Assembly (NCBI GenBank): GCA_003993805.1
Contig: RSEF01000001.1
Span: 61,064,003 to 61,128,002 of the forward strand
Direction: 5' to 3'
DNA length: 64,000 nt
Origin: Himantopus leucocephalus
Lineage: Eukaryota; Chordata; Aves; Charadriiformes; Recurvirostridae
A model generated the notes under the pieces. That model was given only the letters and a program-made list of their open reading frames with translations, had not been told where the DNA came from and did no database searches. Below are positions 1 through 26,994 of the stretch, piece after piece. Within the stretch, counting starts at the first letter, position 1, and every line of letters begins with the position of its first letter. The position numbers were made by a program, and so were the translations under genes.

Positions 1-640
1 TTTTTTTTTTTTTTTTTTTTTTTTTTGTGTCATGAACCACTGTGCAAAGCCAGAACTATTTCAGCATCACAAGCTCTCGCTTGGAAACTAGAGGGGAGCA
101 TGGCCAAGGCAGCCATTTTGTGGCCAAGGCAGCCTCCCGGGCAGCCACCATCGTTTCCCCGTAGGGTTTGACAAGGCACCCGCCCTACAGCCAGCCGGGC
201 CCCACCGTGGCACCAACAAGGGAGGGCACTTCCTCACCTGCAGGAAGTTCACAGGAACCTGCTACAGGTTTAACACTGTTTTTCATCACTGTCGCCACAC
301 TGACCTTTCCGATTTCCATCCTGAACTTTGATGGCCAGTCTGGGGAAAGAGAAGAACGTTATAGTTTTGCCCTTAAATGGGAAACGGCATTCCCCACCTT
401 AAGTTATCTATTGCATTCTTGTGATATTCAGCAGAACTGGCCAGTAGACAGGGATGAGTGCATAGAAAACCCCTATGTGCACAGAAAACCCCTATTGCAT
501 GCCTCAAAAAAAAAAAAAAAAAANGCACAAACCCCATTTACTTATACCCACCCACTTACTCTTCTCCTCCCCAGTTTGGCTAACCCTGGTATTTTGGTGA
601 CCTGGAAAACAATACGCAAGCCTTTGGCCTCTTCCTCAAG

Positions 641-1327
641 TTTAATTCACAGGAGCTTTTGGGTACAGATCGTAGATCAAATTTACAATAGGACTGCTAA
701 AAAAATTAAAAATTCAAACTGTGCACCATGTCCTCTGCAGTTCTGGCTTCAAAAGCAAGAAATGATGACACTTGAGAAGGTCTCTTGCTTCCTCAAGAGC
801 CATCATCATCCCTTTTTGGTTTTTCACCTCTCTTCTTTCTTTCCGTCCCGACGTTCTCAGAGGTTGCAGGGCCCAGACCAGGGAGCGCAGCACCAATGTC
901 CTATGAGGGCAGCCAGTTTCCTGACACACGTGACCTGCACACATCATCTCTGACTGCAGCTCGCCATCTCCAGCCATGGCTGAGAACCCAAACTGCCCCT
1001 TTGTATTCTGGCAGCCTCCTTCCCCATTGGGAGCTCCTGCTGGGAAAGGTGCCTTCAAAACCAGGCACACGCAACCCCAGCAGCCACCCTGGTCATGCTC
1101 CTCAGCACGCCCGAGGCCTTTCTGGAGTCCGTTTCCCAGGGCTTAAAATGAAAAGTCTGGGGGAAATTTTCTTGTACACCAGGAAAGCAGAGTTGTGATG
1201 TTGCAGGGTGGTCTACCTCAAAAAGGGAAGGCCCTTTTAGTCCTCCGCTTCCCTTTGCCAGAACTTTCCCCAAAGAGTCACAAGGTGAAGCGCAGGCTGC
1301 TCTGGGCAGCTGGAGCATGCCCCAGGA
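641..1327 (-). other. L3MBTL2: L3MBTL2 3'UTR, tentative extent
   Basis: Non-coding sequence after the TGA. No AATAAA is visible on the minus strand down to the window edge. The variant ATTAAA lies at 641-646, so the 3' end is a guess. A poly(A) tract with one N (about 506-524) and a 26-base T run at the left edge follow. Confidence 0.35.
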
Positions 1328-18219
<16,892 letters not shown>

Positions 18220-18282
18220 GGCTCCCAGGACGCCGCTAGCCCGCCTCGCGCGCGGGGAGCACGTCCCCCCCCAGAGGCGCCT

Positions 18283-18318
18283 CTGATTGGCGACAGCTGG
18301 AAAAAGAGAGCCAATCAG
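18283..18318. promoter_or_regulatory. Inverted pair of NF-Y CCAAT boxes
   Basis: CTGATTGGC (18,283-18,291) and GCCAATCAG (18,310-18,318) are perfect inverse complements with an 18-base spacer. CCAAT is thus presented to both strands, about 65-100 bases upstream of the L3MBTL2 ATG, a common spacing for NF-Y promoters. Confidence 0.7.
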
Positions 18319-18350
18319 AGAGCAGCTTATTCCCGCCGCGTTCTCCGCGG

Positions 18351-18372
18351 GGCACGACGGGAGCTGTAGTTC
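18351..18372. promoter_or_regulatory. ZNF143/THAP11-type (SBS) element
   Basis: On the minus strand the sequence reads ACTACAGCTCCCGTCGTGCC. This fits the long ZNF143 binding site (ACTACAnnTCCC followed by an RTGCC-like half). Such sites mark housekeeping and bidirectional promoters. Confidence 0.7.
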
Positions 18373-18375
18373 TTT

Positions 18376-20300
18376 TTCCTTCCACGGCGGCGGTGAGTCG
18401 CGACGATGGCGCCTGACGGCGGTCCCAACCGGGGGCGGAGGAGAGGCCGGGCCCCGCTCCCACCTCGCCGGGCACGGCGCCGGGGAGCGCTGGCGGGCGC
18501 ATCCCGCCCGTTCCCGCAGTTGTGGATTAGTTGTCCCAGTCCCAGCAGCTTATGTAAACAACAAACCCCAAAACTTCAGCCCTGGGGACGGATTTGACAC
18601 CCAGCAACCATCAGCGTCCCTGAAACGACATGAGCCCCGCGGAGATGCACAGCTGGAGTCATGGGTCTCAAATGTAATGGAGGTCGCACACGGCTTCCTA
18701 GAACCCTTGGTGAGCGGGTAAGGATTTGGTTGTAAGTGTGAGGAACACCATTAGCGTGGCAGTGACCTCCCACCCTGCCCTGCTATGTCAAAGCATCGCA
18801 CGGTAAACAACCCACACGAGTTAACGCTGCTGCTCCCCATGTCCTCAAATCACCAGTCTCGGAGATTTCATGCATAAATAGATATTTTATTTGGCAAAGA
18901 AAGTATTACCTATGCAAAAGAGGCCTTGAAGTGCTTACTGTGCTACGCAGTTGGTTTTAAAATTATTTGTTTATAGCACAGCTTCTTCAGAGTACAAACG
19001 CTTCTCTCCCTTTTGGCTTTGTTCTTCCCCCATGGAAAAGGGGCGAGGTCTTAGTGCTTACCCGGAGCAACATCCCTCGCTCCCGCTGGCTGCCAGGAAC
19101 AGCCAAGCAGCAAGTGTCCCATCGTGTGTCTCTGGCATCGATTGTCTTTTACGCAAAAGCTACCTCTCCTGGAGTTAGTGAACTACTTCCTGTTCTACCC
19201 CTTTTATTTTGTTATCACCTTCATTGTGTTGACATTGTAAAAATAAAAAAACCCGATACCGAACGTTCCTACTCTGTACAGACTTTGTAGTGAGCAGCTA
19301 CACAACGGACGTGTGAGGCACACGCGCGGTTCCTCTCTCGTGTGTGCAGTCTGGCTGTAGTTGCAGGCGAAAGTAAGGCAGCATGGACAAGGTTCGTTCC
19401 AAAGGCTTACCAACGTGACAGACACCACGTGGATTGCTCTTCCAGGCAACCCAAAGGCACTAACACGAGGCTACAGCCTGTCGCTCTAAAGGCAAAAGGG
19501 TGTCACTATCAGTGTGGAACGGGCTGAGAATCCAGGGTAGCGGTTGGGGTCGCAGCCTAATTACAGAGGGAAGGTGGCAGGGAGCTTGCAAAGCCTACGG
19601 CGTGCAACTTGATCAGCAGATTTCCATAGCGTCAGGGATCCTCCAGCTTCAGGTGTTCCAAACAATCCTCCAGTGCTGTTAAGAAACAGAAAATTGCTTT
19701 TAAAGTATTCAAACAATGCAGTTTATAGCAAAATAAATTATAGAGGCCGTTACTCTCTTGCAAATGCTGCTGGGCGACAAAGCTGCTTCCAGAAAAGACA
19801 CAGATACAAAATTAAAGGCTCATTAAATCTTTCTACTGCAATAATCCTTCATGTAACACATCATGAGGTACTGCGGGTGTGCACCCCCTGCTTCCTTGCC
19901 CGAGTGGAATAAGCAGGACTGCTCCCTCAGGTCACGGACAGGTTGGCTCAAGACTTCCTGAGTACTTAAGCAAAAATGAGTTTTGCCTTGAAACAGAACG
20001 GTTTTAAAGTCAGTCCCCATCCCATGGCTGTTCATTTGTCATTGTATTGTTCTAAATAAACCTTTTCAATAAATAATATTTAAATAATTTGACTTTAATT
20101 TTAATCAAATTCAAATTGATTAAGGAATACTTCTGTTTTCTTTAATAATAAAAACTTCGTTATGTAACAATATTGGAATATCTTGGTAAAGCCAGCTCCT
20201 TTCTTTAGGGATCTAACAGCACTGACAAGCTCAAGAAACCAAACCCCCAAACTTCTATCAGACTTCACTTTTCCTATCTTCTTCCCTACTGCTGTTCTGG
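18376..20300. other. Intergenic DNA upstream of L3MBTL2; possible divergent transcript
   Basis: A plus-strand donor-like GGCG/GTGAGTCGCG at about 18,390-18,400 follows the promoter elements and could end a short non-coding first exon. The rest, to 20.3 kb, is AT-richer single-copy DNA. I recognise no gene in it. Confidence 0.4.
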
Positions 20301-20336
20301 ACCTGGTCTCTGTTTTGATGCCATCTGAAATAGCAA

Positions 20337-20530
20337 TTTTTGAAAGATCGTTACAAAAGGGCCGCTGTCAGGTGAAAGCACAGAAGGAGGCCAGGATGCA
20401 ATGGGAGGGATTAATCCTGCAGGACAGAGGCCAGGCTGCTTTCTCAGAGCTGGACACAGATGGTCAGCTCAAAGTTGTGCAGCTGGAGCAGCTTTCTGTA
20501 CTTCAGGACCAGCTCTGTTCCTCATCACCA
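20337..20530 (+). pseudogene. Open frame weakly like a coiled/EF-hand segment, origin uncertain
   Basis: Within a 144-codon open stretch, the frame VKAQKEARMQWEG...AAFSELDTDGQLKVVQLEQL has the look of a helical segment running into a degenerate EF-hand (DTDG with two loop residues missing). It loosely recalls glucosidase II beta (PRKCSH), and the resemblance may be chance. No clear flanking splice sites were found. Confidence 0.15.
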
Positions 20531-21190
20531 CAACCTCCTTTAGGACCACTGGCACGCTGGCTCTTTGTGCTTTGGCACACTGGTTCTTTGTGCTTGTCTA
20601 CTGGGACTGTCCCCTGACCCATGCTCCAGGTCCCTAGGCTGCATAAATTCAACCGCTGCTCCTCCAGAGCCTCCTCATTTAGTTTTCTACTCTCTCTCCT
20701 TTCAAAGAGCTCATGAGAATCCTGGCAGCCCATGGGCCTAGTTTCACTCCCAGAATGAAGTGGCAGCCATTCTGGTTACAGGGCCAGCTTCCAAATTCTT
20801 GACTGCAGTGGGAAGTGGCACACAGCTTTAGTAATGCTTTTCCTCTCACCTCCTATGCTGACACCATTAAGAAAACAAAAAACATTGCAAGGGTTTCACT
20901 TCTGTCATCAGCAGAGGGGAAGGCAGCCATTTTGAAGAAAGAGTGTTTATAGACTTGTAACCTTTGGTCATACGTTCACAATACTGTCCTTTGAAAAAGG
21001 AAAGTACGGTAGAACAGCTCAGAAAAAAACAACAATCAAACAGAAGAAATAAAAATCGTGTTCTGCTTAACTTTTGGCAGACTGGTTTTACAAAGGTACC
21101 TGTGAAATGAAAAGAGGGAAAAGGTCACCAGCCGGACCATGATGACCATGACAGTACAGGATTCCCCTGCACCAGGTAGTCAGTAACCCA

Positions 21191-21290
21191 NNNNNNNNNN
21201 NNNNNNNNNNNNNNNNNNNNNNNNNNNNNNNNNNNNNNNNNNNNNNNNNNNNNNNNNNNNNNNNNNNNNNNNNNNNNNNNNNNNNNNNNN
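21191..21290. other. Assembly gap (100 N)
   Basis: Exactly 100 Ns, the usual placeholder for a gap of unknown length. Both flanks are the same as those of the gap at 61,926-62,025. Confidence 0.99.
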
Positions 21291-21326
21291 GCTGCAGGGT
21301 CAGGAGTAGGAAATATGGCTTGGACT
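21291..21326 (-). CDS. Candidate second KIX exon of the p300-like gene, cut by gap
   Basis: After a pyrimidine-rich acceptor (ending CCCCTAG) the sequence encodes [12 protein letters not shown], identical to EP300 KIX. It then runs into the N gap. Phase joins correctly to the upstream exon (TT/A). The rest of KIX, and any later exon, is not visible. Confidence 0.55.
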
Positions 21327-21704
21327 CTAGGGGAAGGGGAAAAAAAAAAAGCCCACAAGTGATTAGAATATCCCCAGATGGGGACATCAGCACTAACCCC
21401 AGTGATCTGAACACAAAGCAGCAAGCAAATCTGCCGACAGACTGCAGCACTTGCTAATGCTCCCGGGGAACACTGCCCCCGTGTAGATGGCTTGAGAACA
21501 GAGCGGGACACTTCCAGTACAACAGCCCCAAACCAGCAGATGCAGCTCCATCTTTCAGGCTTCTGCTTCCCCTTCTCACGGGCCCTGACAAAACTCACTC
21601 CCTGGCCCCCTGGTTTTGGAAGACGGGCTTCCTCCCGCCCCACACATCCACCTCAGAGGCAGCAACTCACCTAGCGGGAGATTGTTTTGATATGAGCTAC
21701 TCAC

Positions 21705-21820
21705 AATTTATGAACAAGGTGGTTTCGGAGATCCTGAGTGACTTCTCCATGCCACTGTTTCTGGCTGCCCCCTGACAGGACGGAGCCTCCTGACCCCAGG
21801 CCGAGTACCTCGGGGCTCAT
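21705..21820 (-). CDS. Candidate first coding exon of a KIX-only p300-like gene
   Basis: An ATG in a favourable context (GGTCGCCATGA) starts 38 codons plus two bases. A novel Gly/Ser-rich leader (MSPEVLGLGSGGSVLSGG) runs in frame into KIX helix 1: [19 protein letters not shown]. The exon ends with TT before GTGAGT, the same phase and donor as the EP300 KIX exon. Compared with the EP300 copy, HED-I has become HGE-V. It lies at the edge of a CpG island. Product and expression are inferred only. Confidence 0.55.
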
Positions 21821-22075
21821 GGCGACCGACGCCGCTGCAGTTTACCGAGAGGAAGCGGCGGCTCCACGAGCTCTGCAGGAAAAACGTCGAAACAAATCTC
21901 CAGGGCGGGGGCTTTCCCGGGGCGGGGGCGGGCGGAGAGCGGCGGCCGGCGGCGGCCGGCCCTGCCCGCGGCGCGGGGCTGAGGAGGCGCCGCTCCCTCA
22001 GGCACTAACGTTCGAGGCCGGCGCGCGGCGCCGCCCAACGGCCAGCACCGCCTCTGAGGCGGGCAGCGTCCCTCC
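21780..22075. promoter_or_regulatory. Intergenic CpG island, likely promoter of the KIX-only gene
   Basis: Dense CpG and GC-box-like sequence (GGGGCGGGGGCGGGCGG at about 21,917-21,933; tandem CGGCGGCCGG; GGCGCGCGGCGCCG). It sits immediately upstream of the minus-strand ATG at 21,818-21,820. It is separate from the L3MBTL2 island and far from the EP300 first exon, which is outside the window. Confidence 0.7.
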
Positions 22076-22079
22076 GTGT

Positions 22080-25000
22080 ACGCTATTTTATGTATTTTTT
22101 TTTTTAAATACCCCCTGTATTGATTCGGGATCCTCAGGCAGAATCGAGTTAACAAATAATCCAACCCCAGACCCCAACAAGCATCCCGGTTAAGGGCAGA
22201 GATACGAAGTTAGCCTGCCCTTTCGTGCTCTTTTACTACCACACTAGGTCTGCCGCTACATGTCAACACAGTCTACGTACAAATAATAATAAAAAAGTAA
22301 AACAAACATTGTGTCCACGTTTAAAAAAACCCCCACAACTATGCCCAGTTCCAAGGCTGTCCTGAAAAGAGAAGAGTTAACTGTCTGGGAGATAAACCTC
22401 GGTTTTAAGTACTTACCCCATCCCAGTCGCCCAAGAAATCCGCCTTTTGAGTGCTGAGCTGTGCTGCCTCTTTGATTCCTCTGCAAACCCGGGAAGATGT
22501 GGGGCACTGCCATGTCCTGCCAGGTCACCCAGAAGGGGCAGCCCAGAGGACCAGTAAGTCCAGCTAATAGCAGAAGACGGGACGTTACGACGTCCATATG
22601 GCCTGGCACGTAATATGCAGTTTACCAAGGTGGAAACCCCTTCGCATCTGCCTTCCCAAGTTGCAGTTAAGGGTCCTCTCTCACTTTTTGTGGTCACACT
22701 GGGGAATTGAGCCCAGGTGACAGAAAAAAAGGCTTGAAATCCTTCACTACAAGCTCAGACTGAGAAAACAGCAAACAGAAGAGCACCTGAGGTCTTTCTT
22801 TTTAAACTCATTATTTGGCCGTTCTCACTTCTGGTGGCTCGAACCCACAGCCTTGTACGGTTACAAGCCCTGGCAGCACCAGTGCTGTTAGACCCAGGTC
22901 ACACCTCGGGCCTTAGACTGCCCTGGCTTCCAATTGACAGGCCTGGTGAGGTACGCGTTGTATGGCTCCCACACCTGGAAGACATTGTACTGGGAGGTCA
23001 TTTCAGTGCCGCACTCCAATATTCACACATTGATGGAAAAAGGAGGAGGGAAAACCCCACAAAATAATCCTGGAAATAAGCCTTCTGACTTTAACTCCCC
23101 ACCCTATCCCAGTGCTGGACAAAGATTTGCTTTGGAATAATAAATCATGTTCTCCCCTTGATTGCTTGGAGCTAACTGAATTGCAGGAGAAACAGCTATG
23201 AGCTTCTGTAATCGGAAACTGGCTGAGTGTAACAAGGAAGTGAAATGCATTAGACTCACTCTCCTGCCACCCCCGCCCGCCCACGCCCCAGCAGGACAAA
23301 CACATTAAAAACCTCTGTAAGGCTACACAGATCCCTGACAAGAATCATCACAAATACGAGAGAGCGGCCTAGAAGCCTCCATCATGGCAGAGCAATGGAT
23401 GATCCTAGGAAGAATGCAGCTTTAAAACGAGTCACTTGTTTTGTTGCACAGTTGATCATCACAGGGTGGATGTAGAGACGAGATTCCTTTATTCCCCTTC
23501 AAAACAGACACAAGAGAACAAGGGTGCCATAGATATCTGCTCTGAGTCACTGAGGGGCCATTTATGTTCAACTTCACTTCCCCTCCCCACTCACCCTAGC
23601 ATCCATTCCACCCCTACCCCACCCCAGTCATTTTGGTCATTTTGAGAAGTGGCATCTTTAGGCTGGCTGCTTTGGGGCCCCTGTGTCCTACACCAACATC
23701 ATCATCTGCAGACTGCTGCCAAAAAGGCAGTGATGAAGTCCAGCTGCCAGAGCACAATCCTGCAGGACTTTCATACCAATGTCACGTGCTGCTTTAATCG
23801 CTGTCTTCCACCTTATACGGGGCAGTTGAAGCTGCACGGTGGCTACTAGTGACTCCAGGTGAGCACAAGTGAGTTAGCTCACCTCATCTCGCCGGTTGCA
23901 GAACACCAGCTGGGCTGGGCAGTGTGTGCTGCGGGTTTCAGTGGCAAGGGCAGACTTGTTTTGCCCCATGGATTTGCATGACTCAGCAGAGACCACAGAC
24001 TGGAAGCTGTTTGGGATACCAACCTAAAATGCAAGTCCCGATCTTTGGCTGGATGGAGATGTGATCTCCACTGCAGCTGTGATCAAAGCAAATGAATTCT
24101 TCGCTTCAGCACAGTACTGATCTAGCACCACAGTGGGTAGCTAGTGCCTCTCCTACGACCTGTTGTCAGCTCTCCTTCCCCCAGAGGAACCTTTCAGATC
24201 TTCTTCTTACAACAGAAAAGAAAATGTGCTGGTCCATGAACCAAGCAGGCTGCATGAGTCATGCAGGGATGGGCATCCTTTTCCTCCCCCACATCCCCCC
24301 ACCTTTATACCTGTAATACCTTTTCAGGCAAGACACAGCACACGGTCCACAGTCCAGGAGAGGAAGAGCATGGGTTACAGTAGGTGGATTAAAAAAATAA
24401 ATGCCCAAAATACCTGCCCCAAAGGTTTTCTTTAGAGAAACTTGAAGTTACTGACCTGCTGCCAGAACGGCAGAACACATTTGCACAGGAAGAACATGGG
24501 ATTCCCTGACTGCTGCTGTCGCTCTTGCTGCGATCTCAAGAAAGCACAGGTAAAGCAAATGCCTGAAGGACCTTCAGCTTAGCAGGTTGGGGTTGCCACA
24601 AGCAGAAAATGGGGCCCTGGCTTCCAATTCTGCGTCTGTAGCCCCCACTCCTGCCCCACAGCCTCTACCCCTCTAGCCACTATCCCTGGCAGTAGTGCAG
24701 AGGACTGGGCCCTGGCTTATCAGGCCTCATTTCCCAGCCAAAATTTAACACCCAAGTCCTGTCTTCCAGCCCTTGGAGATCCTTTCTATACCAGCCCAGG
24801 GATGCCCCTACATCTGAGCCCTTGCTTCACCAGCCCCAGCGTCCCATGCTGGTGCAACTCTTCCTCCAGAGGGTACGCAGCCATACCTGCATTTTTCCCC
24901 CATTTTCAAAAGGCTACAGCAATGGTGTGGGTCAACAAAGACAACAAAAAGCAAAAGTGAAGAAGGAAACAAACCTAAGTGAAGGATTCTTCGCTTTTCT

Positions 25001-26240
25001 GAGCAGCAGAAGCTATGCTCTTTCAACCAGAGAAGCGGGGTTGGTAAAGAGCTTTCGCTTTGTAATGCCACTGTCACTGCTTTCCAATTCCTGCTGTTGC
25101 CCTGGGGACTGCAGAGGTATGGGGAGAAGCAAAACACCCACTGACAGAGTTCCGGGTTGCATCCTACATAGCTCTGTGCTCCCAAGATACACCAGAACCT
25201 GCCACCACCCAGCACACCTGGGGAAAACAACAGTCTGAGCCCTGCCAACTTCACCAGCAGCTATGAAGGGCTTCAAAGATGGCGATGGGAGATGGTGCCA
25301 ATAGTAATTCCTTCACCCTCCCTAAATCCACCACCCTCCCTGCAACAGGGAGTGTAGACTGGAGCCATGGCTGATTGCCCATCGGCTACCCACAGCACCA
25401 GTTACAGAACAGGTTTCCCTTTCAAACATTCACTGTGCACAGGATCCCTGCTGGGGAGTTACAACCAAGACCCTGTTCTAAGGAAGTGCAACTAAGGCAA
25501 TTCAAGCAAAGCATCAAACCCCATTTTTCTAAACGAAGTGCCACGTTGAAGTCGGGCAGGCAGATGCCAAGGCACACAACATGCCTGCAAGGCTGAAGGA
25601 GCAGCTCAGTGATGCAACCATGATGCAGACATAAATGCTGCTGAAACCACTGCATATGGAGCCTGTTGTGCTCTCACACTTTCAGGGGCTGGGCTGGGCT
25701 CCATCTCAGGCTGGGATCTATACCACGTGATCTATTTTGACAAGCCGAGGGAGGAAATAGCTCCTTGTGCTAACTGACTGTTACCCAAGGGTTGTGTTGT
25801 ACAAAGGCAGCTGCTAAGAGGGTTTGTAACAACAAACATTCCCCAGCCAGGGCAACCTACGGCTCTTCTTCAAAGACAAGTTCATTTTAAGGGTAGGAGA
25901 CCTCTTCACACACTTTAGCAGAACCAGTCATTAGGAGCAGATGCTTCTGACTGTCCTCCTTCTGCTGTCCTTCAATACAGGACCCACTCCAGACTCTCCA
26001 GAGAGGCTGGGCCTGAGTCCTTGAGGTTGGCTGGAACTAGGAGCGCTACAATCAAGGACATGGTGTGTGTAAAAAGACCATCTTGGAAACAGGAGGTAGA
26101 GTTTCTTGCACAGGAATGAAGTGTGTATCAAACACGGGAAGAAGCACTGGAAAAGGAAGCAGAAGCTGGAATGGATGTCACTGTCACATTGTGTACCTTA
26201 GCCTTGTCGCGGTGCTGCCACGAGTTGTAAGTGGCCCCAA
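22080..26240. other. Intergenic DNA without a recognised gene
   Basis: Mixed-composition DNA with only short open frames on both strands. I see no conserved protein motif, RNA gene or clear repeat boundary in it. Confidence 0.5.
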
Positions 26241-26994
26241 GCTCTGCGTTACGTGAGTAACTCAGGCCCTGTCAGGCTTTGTCTGGACTTGTCTTGGCCT
26301 GCCAAGAGCTGTGCTGTAGCTCATTTAGCTATTACCACAATTGTCTAATGACCAGGTGACAGTTAACCAACATTGTTTTAGTTTTTGTACAATTATCTGG
26401 TGTGACACTTACTGCGTATATATTATTATAACTAATAGATAGTGGGTACGAGGGAGAAGCCTATGTAACTGCTGGGCCTAGAGCACAGCTCCCAGCGAGC
26501 AGCTAACAGATGCAGGGGTTTGCAGAGTGGGGCGCACAGCGGGGGTCTGGGTCCCCATGCTCAGCAATGGTGGTGACATGCCATGTGGCATGGTCTCCTG
26601 CAGCCACTGGAACAGCTAACTAACTTCAGAGCCTCCACCCAGGCTGAGCTCTCCTGTGGGAGGATATGGCTTTGCAAGTCTTGCGCTGCAGGGAGTGTTT
26701 GAGGCTTGTTGCATTGGCTGATGCTGGGGAAGAACAGGATCTTCCTGGAGAACCCGCAGTTTCAGGAGTCTGAACCCCCCATCTGTACTGAAGGCATAGT
26801 CTGTGCTCATTGGCTTGGAATCAGAGGCTCCCATGATGATGAACGCTGGAAGCTTGTGACTTGTGGCACCAGGAAGATGTCTCCTGCTCCCCCTGTACAT
26901 GTACAGGACACCAATAGAATTGGTTTAGTGCCCTCATAGCAGATGTGGGGCTGGGAGCTGTGTCCAATTAAACATCTGAACTGCCTGAGCCATG

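Larger units (their letters stand above)
21059..21775 (-). repeat. Segmental duplicate of the EP300 KIX region
   Basis: This stretch matches 61,812-62,500 in the same orientation. The core (about 21,145-21,740 against about 61,880-62,472) shows roughly nine differences in about 430 readable bases after the gap, by eye. The outer flanks are visibly more diverged but still alignable. It carries two KIX exon pieces and the intron between them, so it arose by DNA duplication and not by retroposition. The unit is interrupted by a 100-N gap at the position equivalent to that in EP300. Confidence 0.93.

Noticed and set aside
168..953. 261-codon plus-strand open frame
   Set aside because: It crosses a poly(A) tract containing an N, has no recognisable motif and overlaps the L3MBTL2 3' region.
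21147..21740. Interpretation of the KIX duplicate as a processed (retroposed) pseudogene
   Set aside because: The intron between the two KIX exon pieces is retained, so the copy came from genomic DNA.
21738..22193. Plus-strand open frame across the CpG island (MATDAAAVYREE...)
   Set aside because: High GC removes stops by chance; there is no downstream coding exon or homology. The minus strand carries the KIX-compatible ATG.
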